The notes beneath the pieces were generated by a model. The model was given only the letters and a program-made list of their open reading frames with translations. It had not been told where the DNA came from and searched no databases. Positions 18,660-26,397 of a DNA stretch of 64,000 nt are shown here, piece after piece; position 1 is the first letter of the stretch; each line of letters opens with the position of its first letter. The DNA is taken from NCBI GenBank assembly GCA_039808885.1, contig JBDHTX010000002.1, forward strand, positions 1 through 64,000. The letters run 5' to 3'. A program made the translations under genes and the position numbers. Origin of the DNA: Dongia_A sp039808885. GTDB taxonomy: Bacteria; Pseudomonadota; Alphaproteobacteria; Dongiales; Dongiaceae.

Positions 18660-18974
18660 ATGACCCTCGACCAGTTCACCGCCTCGCTCGCCGCGGCCAA
18701 GCCGCCCGCCGGCCTCACCCTAGCCCTCGCCGCCTTGTGGTGGGACGCCAAGGGCGACTGGAACACGGCGCATGCGCAGGTGCAGCGCGACGAAGGCAAT
18801 GCCGAATGCGACTGGGTGCACGCCTATCTGCACCGCAAGGAGGGCGACGCCGCCAATGCCGGCTACTGGTACCGCAGCGCCGGACAGAAGGCGGGGACCG
18901 GCCCGCTGGAGCGCGAATGGGCGGCGATCGTCGGGGCGCTGACCGGGCCGCAGGACGCGAGGCGCCAAGCATGA
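18660..18974 (+). CDS. Small conserved-looking protein of unknown function
   Basis: A 104-residue cytoplasmic, Trp- and Ala-rich protein (LWWDAKGDWNTAH, CDWVHAYLHRKEGD, GYWYRSAG). The layout suggests a helical TPR/Sel1-like pair: repeated alpha-helices that each contain conserved aromatic residues. I do not recognise a named family. The ATG at 18660 is preferred because GAAGA lies 9 bases upstream; an ATG at 18651 has no room for a ribosome site. The stop overlaps the VOC gene start (ATGA), supporting real translation and coupling. Confidence 0.65.
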   Translation: MTLDQFTASLAAAKPPAGLTLALAALWWDAKGDWNTAHAQVQRDEGNAECDWVHAYLHRKEGDAANAGYWYRSAGQKAGTGPLEREWAAIVGALTGPQDARRQA

Positions 18975-19357
18975 CCGCGCAGGCGATGAACCATTTCACC
19001 ATCCTGGCCGAGGACCTGGCGGCGACCTGCGCGTTCTACCGCGACCTCCTGGGCCTCACCGAAGGCTATCGCCCCAACATGGGCTTTCCAGGCGCCTGGC
19101 TCTATGCCGGCGACGTCGCCGTGCTGCATGTGGTGGTGAAGAACCCGCTGCCCCAGCAGCGCGCCGGGGTGCTGGACCACATGGCCTTCACCGCCACCGA
19201 TTTGCCCGCCACCGTCGCCAGGCTGAAGCGGCGCGGCGTCGCCTACAATCTCGGCCGCCAGGTCGAGACCGGCACCTGGCAGCTTTTCCTGCACGACCCG
19301 AACGGCGCCAAGGTCGAGCTGGATTTCGATTCCGGGGAACCCGGGCCGGCCGAATAG
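18971..19357 (+). CDS. VOC superfamily (glyoxalase/bleomycin-resistance-like) protein
   Basis: A 128-residue single VOC domain: NHFTILAEDLAATCAFYRDLLGL at the start (His7 as first metal ligand), DHMAF (second His), and the C-terminal FLHDPNGAKVELDF with the conserved Glu. Such domains bind a divalent metal and act as isomerases, dioxygenases or resistance proteins. The substrate is unknown. It is coupled to the upstream small gene by a 4-base overlap. Confidence 0.85.
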   Translation: MTAQAMNHFTILAEDLAATCAFYRDLLGLTEGYRPNMGFPGAWLYAGDVAVLHVVVKNPLPQQRAGVLDHMAFTATDLPATVARLKRRGVAYNLGRQVETGTWQLFLHDPNGAKVELDFDSGEPGPAE

Positions 19358-19404
19358 CCCGCATTTCGACGTTGCCCGATCAACGACGGGTTGCCGCAGG
19401 CCGC

Positions 19405-19433
19405 TTGATCCGGCTTCCTTTTCCTCGTATCTT
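19405..19433 (+). promoter_or_regulatory. Putative promoter of bigR giving a leaderless start
   Basis: TTGATC (19405-19410), a 17-bp spacer and TATCTT (19428-19433). A start point 7-8 bases downstream would fall at the bigR ATG itself, and no Shine-Dalgarno sequence is visible, so the message may be leaderless. Confidence 0.4.
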
Positions 19434-19434
19434 C

Positions 19435-19450
19435 GTATCTATGAATATAC
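19435..19450. promoter_or_regulatory. Candidate BigR operator overlapping the start codon
   Basis: GTATCTATGAATATAC is an AT-rich imperfect palindrome (GTAT/ATAC ends) in a GC-rich setting, lying across the bigR start. ArsR-type repressors usually bind such short palindromes in their own promoter, so autoregulation is likely. Confidence 0.4.
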
Positions 19451-19749
19451 AGAAAATGGCCCGCACGGCGGAAATGGTCAGCGAGCTGATGAAGACGCTG
19501 GCGCATCCGAAGCGGTTGCTCATCCTCTGCCAGCTGGTCGAGGGCGAGCGGTCGGTCGGCGAGCTGGCCAGGCTGCTGGACATGCGCGAGGCCGCGGTCT
19601 CGCAGCAGCTGACCCTGCTGCGCAAGGACAAGATGGTCGCCACCCGGCGCGAGGGTCAGACCATCTGGTACTCGATGCCGCGCGAGGATGTGCGGGCGCT
19701 GCTCGGCTATCTCTACGAGACCTATTGCGTCAAGCCAGCCCGCCGCTGA
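19441..19749 (+). CDS. bigR: ArsR-family persulfide-responsive repressor (BigR/SqrR type)
   Basis: A 102-residue winged-helix ArsR protein (recognition helix around AAVSQQLTLLR, residues 51-61). Cys30 and Cys96 are 66 residues apart, the same spacing as the Cys41-Cys107 pair in Rhodobacter SqrR and the equivalent pair in BigR, which form a di- or tetrasulfide when persulfides accumulate and release the DNA. No metal-binding arsenic motif (ELCVCDL type) is present. The gene is followed after 43 bp by a persulfide-dioxygenase-like enzyme, the classic BigR target. Confidence 0.85.
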   Translation: MNIQKMARTAEMVSELMKTLAHPKRLLILCQLVEGERSVGELARLLDMREAAVSQQLTLLRKDKMVATRREGQTIWYSMPREDVRALLGYLYETYCVKPARR

Positions 19750-19792
19750 TCAAAGGCCGAGAACGGCCGTCACGCATTTGGAGGAGCCGCCC

Positions 19793-20656
19793 ATGAAGCC
19801 CGAGGTCACAGGTTTTTTCGACGAAGACACCTTCACCATCTCCTACGTCGTTGCCGACCCGGCGACCAAGACCTGTGCGATCATTGACAGCGTGCTCGAT
19901 TTCGACCCGGCCTCCGGCCGGACCAGCCGCAAATCGGCCGACCAGGTCATCGCCTTCATCCGCAAGGGCGGCCTGAAGCTGGACTGGATCCTGGAGACCC
20001 ATGTCCATGCCGACCACTTGAGCGCAGCACCCTATCTCCGCAACGAGCTCGGCGGGCGCATCGGCATCGGCTTCAACGTGGTGACGGTGCAGAACGTCTT
20101 CGGCAAGGTCTTCAACGTCGAGCCCGAGTTCAAGCGCGACGGCAGCCAGTTCGACCACCTGTTCCAGGACGGCGAGGCGTTCAAGGTCGGCGGCATCGAG
20201 GCCAAGGCGCTGTATACGCCCGGCCACACCCCCGCCTGCATGACCTACATGATCGGCGATGCCGGGTTCGTCGGCGACACCATGTTCATGCCGGATTTCG
20301 GCACCGCGCGCTGCGACTTCCCCGGCGGGGACGCGCGGCAGCTCTACCGCTCCATCCGCAAGATCTTCGCGCTGCCGCCGCAGACCCGGCTGTTCATGTG
20401 CCACGACTACAAGGCGCCGGGGCGCGACGAGTACCGCTGGGAAACCACGGTGGCGGAGGAGAAGGCGAAGAACGTCCACGTTCGCGATGGCGTCTCCGAG
20501 GACGACTTCGTCGCCATGCGCCAGAAGCGCGACGCCACCCTGTCCATGCCGCGCCTGATCCTGCCTTCGGTGCAGGTCAACATGCGGGCGGGGAACCTGC
20601 CGCCGGCGGAAGCCAACGGCGCCCGCTATCTGAAACTGCCTGTCGACGCATTGTAG
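19793..20656 (+). CDS. MBL-fold persulfide dioxygenase-like enzyme (Blh/ETHE1 family)
   Basis: A 287-residue metallo-beta-lactamase-fold protein. The metal motif is THVHADH (around residue 66), with TPGHTPACM near 140 and CHDY near 200, as in BigR-controlled Blh proteins and in ETHE1-type persulfide dioxygenases that oxidise glutathione persulfide to sulfite. Start at 19793 with GGAGGAG upstream. It lacks the N-terminal DUF442 and C-terminal rhodanese domains fused in some homologues; a broken DUF442 gene lies just downstream. Probably cotranscribed with bigR. Confidence 0.85.
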   Translation: MKPEVTGFFDEDTFTISYVVADPATKTCAIIDSVLDFDPASGRTSRKSADQVIAFIRKGGLKLDWILETHVHADHLSAAPYLRNELGGRIGIGFNVVTVQNVFGKVFNVEPEFKRDGSQFDHLFQDGEAFKVGGIEAKALYTPGHTPACMTYMIGDAGFVGDTMFMPDFGTARCDFPGGDARQLYRSIRKIFALPPQTRLFMCHDYKAPGRDEYRWETTVAEEKAKNVHVRDGVSEDDFVAMRQKRDATLSMPRLILPSVQVNMRAGNLPPAEANGARYLKLPVDAL

Positions 20657-20694
20657 GCGACGCGCTGTAGGCGACGCCCAGTAGGCGACGCGCC
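20653..20694. repeat. 14-bp tandem repeat starting at the dioxygenase stop codon
   Basis: Three units of gtaggcgacgcgct type at 20653, 20667 and 20681, with a degenerate fourth (gtagccgtcgc) after them. The first unit contains the TAG stop codon of the upstream gene. Confidence 0.8.
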
Positions 20695-20764
20695 GTAGCC
20701 GTCGCAAGTAAGCGACAAGACCGGGCGGCTCGCCGGGCCGTCCGCGATCCTTGGAAGAGCGCTT

Positions 20765-20955
20765 ATGGAGAGCATCAAGCGGCTGTCCCCGTTTTGTCGG
20801 TGGCGCCCCAGATCAGCCCGGGCGATATCGGCACCCTGTCCGTGCACGGCTTTCGCGTCGCCATCGGCAACCGCGGGCAGGTGTTCCTCAGCCAGCACCA
20901 GGCGCTGGCCGCGCTCGACCCCGACACCACCCGCCGGGCCGATCTGGCCGTCTAG
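20765..20955 (+). pseudogene. Frameshifted and truncated DUF442 (TIGR01244-type) sulfur transferase
   Basis: The ATG at 20765 gives MESIKRLSP, then the frame becomes arginine-rich. Adding one base in the CCCC run near 20797-20800 restores VLSVAPQISPGDIG and HGFRVAIGNR, which is the start of DUF442 phosphatase-like sulfur transferases (consensus SVSPQI, then GFR and NNRPDGE). After GNR the homology ends; GQVFLSQHQALAALD and a stop at 20955 follow, and the catalytic Cys loop is missing. In other genomes this domain accompanies or is fused to the BigR-controlled dioxygenase. The stop overlaps the ugd stop on the other strand. Confidence 0.55.
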
Positions 20956-22256
20956 GCGCGGCCGATGCTGGAATACTTGAAGCCGGCGGCGCGCATCTCG
21001 GCCGGGCGGTAGACGTTGCGCAGGTCGATCATCACCGGCTGCTTCAGCGCTACCTTCATCCGCGCGAAGTCGAGGGCGCGGTAGGAATTCCACTCGGTCA
21101 GCAGCACCACCGCGTCGGCGCCGGCCATCGCCGCGTAGGGATCGTCGCAATAGGCGAGGTCCGGCATCAGCTTGCGCGCTTCCGTCATGCCCTCCGGGTC
21201 GTGCGCCCGCACCTTGGCGCCGGCCGCCAGCAAGGCCGGCGCGATCGCCAGGCTCGGCGCCTCGCGCATGTCGTCGGTGTTGGGCTTGAAGGTGAGGCCG
21301 AGCAGCGCCACCGTCTTGCCGGCAAGCGAGCCGCCCAGGGCGGCCTTCACCCGCTCCACCATCTGCAGCTTGCGCGCCTCGTTGAAATCGGCGGTCGCCT
21401 CGATCAGGCTCAAGGGCGCGCCGGCCTGGCGCGCGATCTCGACCAGCGCGCGGGTGTCCTTCGGGAAGCAGGATCCGCCATAGCCGGGACCGGGATGCAG
21501 GAACTTCTGGCCGATGCGGCCGTCGAGGCCGATGCCGCGCGCCACGTCGTGCACGTCGGCGCCGACCTTCTCGCACAGATCGGCGATCTGGTTGATGAAG
21601 GAGATCTTCATCGCCAGGAAGCCGTTGGCGGCGTATTTGATCAGCTCCGCCGTCTCCAGCCCGGTGAACAGGATCGGCGTCTCGATCAGGTAGAGCGGGC
21701 GGTAGAGCTGGCGCATCACCTCGCGCGCGCGCTCGCTTTCGGCGCCGATCACCACGCGGTTGGGCCGCATGAAATCGTCGATCGCCGAGCCTTCGCGCAG
21801 GAATTCGGGGTTCGACACCACGTCGAATTCGGCCTGCGGATTGGTCGCCTTGATGATCGCCGCCACTTCGCGGCCGGTGCCGACCGGCACCGTCGACTTG
21901 GTGACGACGACGGTGTATCCCCGCATCGCCTGGGCGATCTGGCGCGCCGCCTCGCGCACGAAGCTGAGATCCGCGTGGCCGTCGCCGCGCCGGCTGGGGG
22001 TGCCGACGGCGATGAAGACCAGGTCGGCGGCGCCCACCGCGGCGGCGAGGTCGCCGTCGAAGCGGAGCCGCCCGGCGGCGGCGTTGCGCGCCACCAGCGA
22101 ATCGAGGCCCGGCTCATAGATCGGAATCTCGTTGCGGCGCAGGCGCTGGATCTTGCCCTGGTCCTGGTCGATGCAGACCACGTGGTGGCCGAACTCCGAG
22201 AAGCAGGCGCCGGACACCAGGCCGACATAGCCGGCGCCGATCATGGCGATGTTCAT
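20952..22256 (-). CDS. ugd: UDP-glucose 6-dehydrogenase
   Basis: A 434-residue enzyme that oxidises UDP-glucose twice with NAD to UDP-glucuronate for polysaccharide synthesis. Rossmann motif GAGYVGL at residues 7-13, the substrate loop NPEFLREG near 150, Lys207 region (ELIKYAANGFLA), and catalytic Cys263 in GYGGSCFPKD. Full length for the family. The galU gene lies just upstream on the same strand (28-bp gap), so the two form a UDP-glucuronate operon. Its stop overlaps that of the DUF442 remnant. Confidence 0.95.
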   Translation of the reverse strand: MNIAMIGAGYVGLVSGACFSEFGHHVVCIDQDQGKIQRLRRNEIPIYEPGLDSLVARNAAAGRLRFDGDLAAAVGAADLVFIAVGTPSRRGDGHADLSFVREAARQIAQAMRGYTVVVTKSTVPVGTGREVAAIIKATNPQAEFDVVSNPEFLREGSAIDDFMRPNRVVIGAESERAREVMRQLYRPLYLIETPILFTGLETAELIKYAANGFLAMKISFINQIADLCEKVGADVHDVARGIGLDGRIGQKFLHPGPGYGGSCFPKDTRALVEIARQAGAPLSLIEATADFNEARKLQMVERVKAALGGSLAGKTVALLGLTFKPNTDDMREAPSLAIAPALLAAGAKVRAHDPEGMTEARKLMPDLAYCDDPYAAMAGADAVVLLTEWNSYRALDFARMKVALKQPVMIDLRNVYRPAEMRAAGFKYSSIGRA

Positions 22257-22284
22257 GGCGCTGTTCCCCTCGCTCCGGTTCCGC

Positions 22285-23169
22285 CTAGCGCTTCAGCGTT
22301 TCGGCCAGTGTAAGGATGGTTTCTCTCACCTTCTTGCCGATCTTCGGATGGCGCAGGGCATAGGCCATGTTGGCCTCGATGAAGCCCGCCTTGTCGCCGC
22401 AATCGAAGCGGGTGCCCTCGAAGCGATAGCCGTGGAAACGGCCGCGGCCGCACATCCGCGCCATGGCGTCGGTCAGCTGGATCTCGCCGCCGGCGCCCGG
22501 CTCCTGCGCGTCCAGGTGGCCGAACACATCCGGCTGCAGGATGTAGCGGCCGATGATGGAAAGCGTCGAGGGCGCGTCGGCCGGCTTCGGCTTTTCCACC
22601 AGGCCCACCGCCTCGACCAGGCGGCCGCTTTCCTTGCCGGTCTTCAGGATGCCGTAGCGGTCGGTGTGCTCGCGCGGCACATCCATCACCGCGACCATGT
22701 TGCCGCCGACCTCGTTGTAGACCTCCACCATCTGCCTCAGGCAGGGCGTGTCCGATTGCACCAGATCGTCGGCCAGCAGCACGGCGAAAGGCTCGTTGCC
22801 CACCAGGTTGCGGGCGCACCACACGGCATGACCCAGGCCGCGCGCTTCCTGCTGGCGGATATAGGCGACGTCGCCGGGCTTCGGCACCAGGCTGTCGATC
22901 AGCGCCAGCTCGACGGTCTTGCTGCGCTGCTTCAGCGTCTCCTGCAGCTCGTAGGAATAGTCGAAATGATCCTCGATCGCGCTCTTGCCCCGGCCGGTGA
23001 CGAAGATCAGTTCCTCGATCCCGGCGGCGCGCGCCTCTTCCACCGCGTATTGGATCAGCGGCTTGTCCACCACGGGCAGCATTTCCTTCGGCATCGCCTT
23101 GGTCGCGGGCAGGAACCGCGTGCCCAGACCGCCCACCGGAAAAATGGCTTTTCTCAAAGGCTTGCGCAT
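22285..23169 (-). CDS. galU: UTP-glucose-1-phosphate uridylyltransferase
   Basis: A 294-residue nucleotidyltransferase that makes UDP-glucose, the substrate of the downstream ugd product. The N-terminal signature FPVGGLGTRFLPATKAMPKE is complete, with LLADDL near 128 and the VEKPKP sugar-binding segment near 189. Start at the ATG at 23169, which is preceded by AAGGGA; a longer in-frame start is less likely. It supplies precursors for exopolysaccharide, LPS or acidic membrane glycolipids. Confidence 0.94.
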   Translation of the reverse strand: MRKPLRKAIFPVGGLGTRFLPATKAMPKEMLPVVDKPLIQYAVEEARAAGIEELIFVTGRGKSAIEDHFDYSYELQETLKQRSKTVELALIDSLVPKPGDVAYIRQQEARGLGHAVWCARNLVGNEPFAVLLADDLVQSDTPCLRQMVEVYNEVGGNMVAVMDVPREHTDRYGILKTGKESGRLVEAVGLVEKPKPADAPSTLSIIGRYILQPDVFGHLDAQEPGAGGEIQLTDAMARMCGRGRFHGYRFEGTRFDCGDKAGFIEANMAYALRHPKIGKKVRETILTLAETLKR

Positions 23170-23253
23170 GGATCGTCCCTTTTCTCTGCGGCGCTCTTGT
23201 GCCACAGGCAAGGCCTGCGGGGAAGAGGCGTCGATGCCGCGCGGGCTGCCCGG

Positions 23254-24183
23254 CTAGGGGGCGGGCGACATCGCGCCGGGCTCGGCCGGCGCCGCTTCCG
23301 GCCGGGGCGCCAGGGCCAGTGCCGCCACCAGGTCCCGCACCTCCTGGCGCGCCGCCACATGCGACATGCGCCAGGTGACGCCGAGGTCGATCTTGTGGTC
23401 CGTGCGGTTGAGGTCGAGCAGGGTCAGGCCGCGCGGAAACAGCTCGCGGAAAATGACGCGCTCGGTGAAGCCGGGGGCGAGGCGGAAGCCGAGCCGCTTG
23501 GCCAGGCTCTCCAGCAGCTTGCCGATGTCGCGCTTGTTCTTGGCATCCAGGCTGCTCAAGCGGTTGCGCATGACGATCCAGTCGATCGGCGGGCCGCGCC
23601 GGATGGCGCGCAGCTTGCGCTGCTCCCACACCATCTCGCTGTAGACGCTGGGCTTCAGGATCTTCGCCCCGTCATGGTCGATGCGCCCGAGCAGGTCGAG
23701 ATCGAGGAAGGAATCGTTGAGCGGCGTGATCAGCGTGTCGGCGAAGGTATGCGCCAGGCGCGACAGCGAGGTATCCGATCCCGGCGTGTCGATGACGATG
23801 AAGTCGCAGTCCTTGAGCTGCTCCATCGCTTCGCCCAGGCGCTGCGCCTCGTCGGCGCCTGCCTCCGCCGCGCTGTCGGCGGTGGAGCGCTGCACCGGGA
23901 CATGCCGGGATTGCGGCAGCGGCACCAGCATCCCGGCGGCGCTCGCCTTGCGGTTCTCGACATAGCGGGTGAAGGAGCCTTGCCGCGCGTCGCAATCGAT
24001 CGAGCCGACCTCGTAGCCGTCCTGCAGCAGGGCGACGACCAGATGCATGGCGGTGGTGGACTTGCCCGACCCGCCCTTCTCGTTGCCGAGGACGATGACA
24101 TGCGGCCGGCCGGCCGGTTGCCCGGCCCGATGTCCAGGCGGCTGGAACCTTATGCTTGCGACTCGGTGGCCCTGCGGATCCAT
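23254..24183 (-). CDS. mipZ: Division-site regulator MipZ (ParA-like ATPase)
   Basis: A 309-residue deviant-Walker ATPase. The P-loop NEKGGSGKSTT lies at residues 34-44, DCDARQGSFTRY near 69-80, and the region around FIVIDTPGSD carries the switch Asp. These match MipZ, the alphaproteobacterial protein that binds ParB at parS, forms a bipolar gradient and inhibits FtsZ away from midcell. It carries an unusual extension of about 27 residues before the ATPase core, because its only available ATG (24183) lies inside the 3' end of the molybdopterin oxidoreductase gene (34-bp overlap). Confidence 0.88.
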   Translation of the reverse strand: MDPQGHRVASIRFQPPGHRAGQPAGRPHVIVLGNEKGGSGKSTTAMHLVVALLQDGYEVGSIDCDARQGSFTRYVENRKASAAGMLVPLPQSRHVPVQRSTADSAAEAGADEAQRLGEAMEQLKDCDFIVIDTPGSDTSLSRLAHTFADTLITPLNDSFLDLDLLGRIDHDGAKILKPSVYSEMVWEQRKLRAIRRGPPIDWIVMRNRLSSLDAKNKRDIGKLLESLAKRLGFRLAPGFTERVIFRELFPRGLTLLDLNRTDHKIDLGVTWRMSHVAARQEVRDLVAALALAPRPEAAPAEPGAMSPAP

Positions 24184-26249
24184 ATGGCAGTGTCATGAAA
24201 CACCGCGCCGCCGTTTGGCAAGCCCGCGTCGTCGCTGGTCAGGGTGTTGATGCCGTTGCCGCCGACGAAGGCGGCGTTGGGCCAGATGCCCTCCACCACC
24301 ACCACGCCGGGCAGCACCCCGTCGAACGGCCTGGCATGGATCAGCACGCGGCCGCGGGCATTGCCGATCTCGGCCAGGTCGCCCTCGGCAAGGCGCAGCC
24401 GCGCGGCGTCCTCGGGATGCAGCAGCAGGGTCGGCCGGCCTTCCCTCTTCTTTGAGCCCGGCGTCTCGGTGAAGGTCGAGTTGAGGAACGAGCGCGCCGG
24501 CGCCGTCACCATGCGGAACGGATGCTCGGGCGTCGCCGCGTCGAAGACCGGCGCAATGTCGGGCAGGCTCGGCAGCCGCGCATGGTTGCGGCCGACCTTC
24601 GACCAATCCGCCTTGAAGTGGAACTTGCCGTCGGCATGGCCGAAGCCGTCGCGGAAATGCGCCTGGTCGACCTCCGGCGCGCAATTGAGCCAGTGCTGCG
24701 CGTAGATCTCGTCCGGCCCCGGCAGGCCGGAGCGCCGCAGCGCCTCGGCGATGATCTCCCATTCGGTCATGCCGAAGGCCGGGTGGCGGCAGCCGAGCCG
24801 GCGGGCCAGTTCGCCGATGACGAAATGGTTGGTGCGCGCCTCGGCATAGGGCTCGACCACCTTGCGCGTCACCTGCAGGAAGGTGTGGCCGCTGCCGCGA
24901 TAGATGTCGTCGTGCTCCAGGAACGTGGTCGCCGGCAGCACGATGTCCGCCATCGCCGCCGTCTCGGTCATGAACTGCTCGTGCACGCAGACGAACAGGT
25001 CGTCGCGCGCCAGGCCCCGGCGCACCAGGTGCGTGTTGGGGCAGACCATCATCGGGTTGGTGTTCTGCACGATCATGGCCATGACCGGCGGGCCGTCGCC
25101 GAGATCGCGCTTGTCGCCGGTCAGCACCGCGCCGAGGCGCGACTGGTCCAGCTCGCGCACGCTCCGGTCCTCCAGCTCCGCCCCGGTGATGATCGAAGAG
25201 TCGATCTTGAAGATCGAGCGGTTGGAATAGAGCGCGCCGCCGCCGGGATGCGCCCAGGCGCCGGTCACCGCCGGCAGGCACGAGACGGCATGCAGCGACA
25301 CCGCGCCGTTGCGCGCGCGCGAGAAGCCGTAGCCGACGCGGATGAAACTGCGCCTGGTGTTGCCGTAGAGCCGGGCGAAGTCGCGGATGGTGGCCGCCGG
25401 CACGCCGGTGACGCTCTCCGCCCATTCCGGCGTCTTGTCCCGCGCATGGGCCTCGAGCGCCGCGGGATCGTCGGTATGGCGGGCCATATAGGCGCGGTCG
25501 GCCAGGCCCTCGGCGAACAGCACGTGGATCATCCCCAGCACCAGCGCGGCGTCGGTGCCCGGCCGCAGCATGATGTGCAGGTCGGCGACCTCCGCCGTCG
25601 GGTTGCGATAGGGATCGACGCAGATGAACTTCGCGCCGCGCTCCTTGCGCGCGCGGGCCACGTGGGTCATCACGTTGACCTGGGTCGAGACCGGATTGGT
25701 GCCCCAGGCGATGATGACGTCGCTCTCCGCCATCTCGCGCGGATCGACGCCGCGCAGCGTGCCGACGCCGGCCATCCATCCCGCGTCGGACAGCGCGACG
25801 CAGATCGTGCTCTTCTGCCGCGAATACTTCTTCTCGTTGCGCAGGCGGTCGATGCCGTCGCGCTGCACCAGGCCCATGGTGCCGGCATAGAAATAGGGAT
25901 AGACCGATTCCGCGCCCCAGGCCCGCTCCGCCCGCAGGAAGCGCTCGGCGGTCTCGTCCAGCGCCTGTTCCCAGGAGATCGGCTTGAAGGCCGCCATACC
26001 GACGCCCTTGTCGCCGACGCGCTTCAAGGGCTGCGCCAGGCGGTCGGGATGATGCTGCCGCTCGGCATAGCGCGCGACCTTGGCGCAGATGACCCCGGCG
26101 GTATAGGGGTTGGCCTTGGCGCCATGCACCCGGCCAATCGTGGTCGGGCTCAGCCGCTCGACTTCCAGCGCACAGGTCGAGGGGCAATCGTGGGGGCAGG
26201 CGCTGTGGACGATGTCCGGCCGGCCGGAAGCGGCGTTGTCGAGCGGCAT
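24150..26249 (-). CDS. Molybdopterin-dependent oxidoreductase (DMSO reductase superfamily)
   Basis: A 699-residue protein. Cys18, Cys22, Cys26 and a fourth Cys in GVICAKV bind a [4Fe-4S] cluster near the N-terminus; the molybdopterin-binding domains follow (AWGTNPVSTQVN, MVQNTNPM-type segments, C-terminal dinucleotide-binding domain from about 580). No Tat signal precedes the cysteines, so a cytoplasmic enzyme is likely. Related proteins are annotated only as formate-dehydrogenase-like or BisC-like, and the substrate is unknown. No electron-transfer subunit is adjacent. The start at 26249 is preceded by GGGAAACC. Its end overlaps mipZ. Confidence 0.85.
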   Translation of the reverse strand: MPLDNAASGRPDIVHSACPHDCPSTCALEVERLSPTTIGRVHGAKANPYTAGVICAKVARYAERQHHPDRLAQPLKRVGDKGVGMAAFKPISWEQALDETAERFLRAERAWGAESVYPYFYAGTMGLVQRDGIDRLRNEKKYSRQKSTICVALSDAGWMAGVGTLRGVDPREMAESDVIIAWGTNPVSTQVNVMTHVARARKERGAKFICVDPYRNPTAEVADLHIMLRPGTDAALVLGMIHVLFAEGLADRAYMARHTDDPAALEAHARDKTPEWAESVTGVPAATIRDFARLYGNTRRSFIRVGYGFSRARNGAVSLHAVSCLPAVTGAWAHPGGGALYSNRSIFKIDSSIITGAELEDRSVRELDQSRLGAVLTGDKRDLGDGPPVMAMIVQNTNPMMVCPNTHLVRRGLARDDLFVCVHEQFMTETAAMADIVLPATTFLEHDDIYRGSGHTFLQVTRKVVEPYAEARTNHFVIGELARRLGCRHPAFGMTEWEIIAEALRRSGLPGPDEIYAQHWLNCAPEVDQAHFRDGFGHADGKFHFKADWSKVGRNHARLPSLPDIAPVFDAATPEHPFRMVTAPARSFLNSTFTETPGSKKREGRPTLLLHPEDAARLRLAEGDLAEIGNARGRVLIHARPFDGVLPGVVVVEGIWPNAAFVGGNGINTLTSDDAGLPNGGAVFHDTAIWIRRATESQA

Positions 26250-26397
26250 GGTTTCCCGTGCAATCAACTACATGGCCGCGCTTGGCGGCAAAGGGCGAAA
26301 TCCTTAAAGTGCCGCGACTTTACCCGCCGTCACCGGGCAACGCCAGGGGACAACGGGCCCGTCCGGCAAGGGCCGCGGCGGCAGATCGGGGTGTATC

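Noticed and set aside
22243..24198. 651-codon plus-strand frame opposite galU and mipZ
   Set aside because: Antisense of two well-supported genes; low-complexity composition and no ribosome site.
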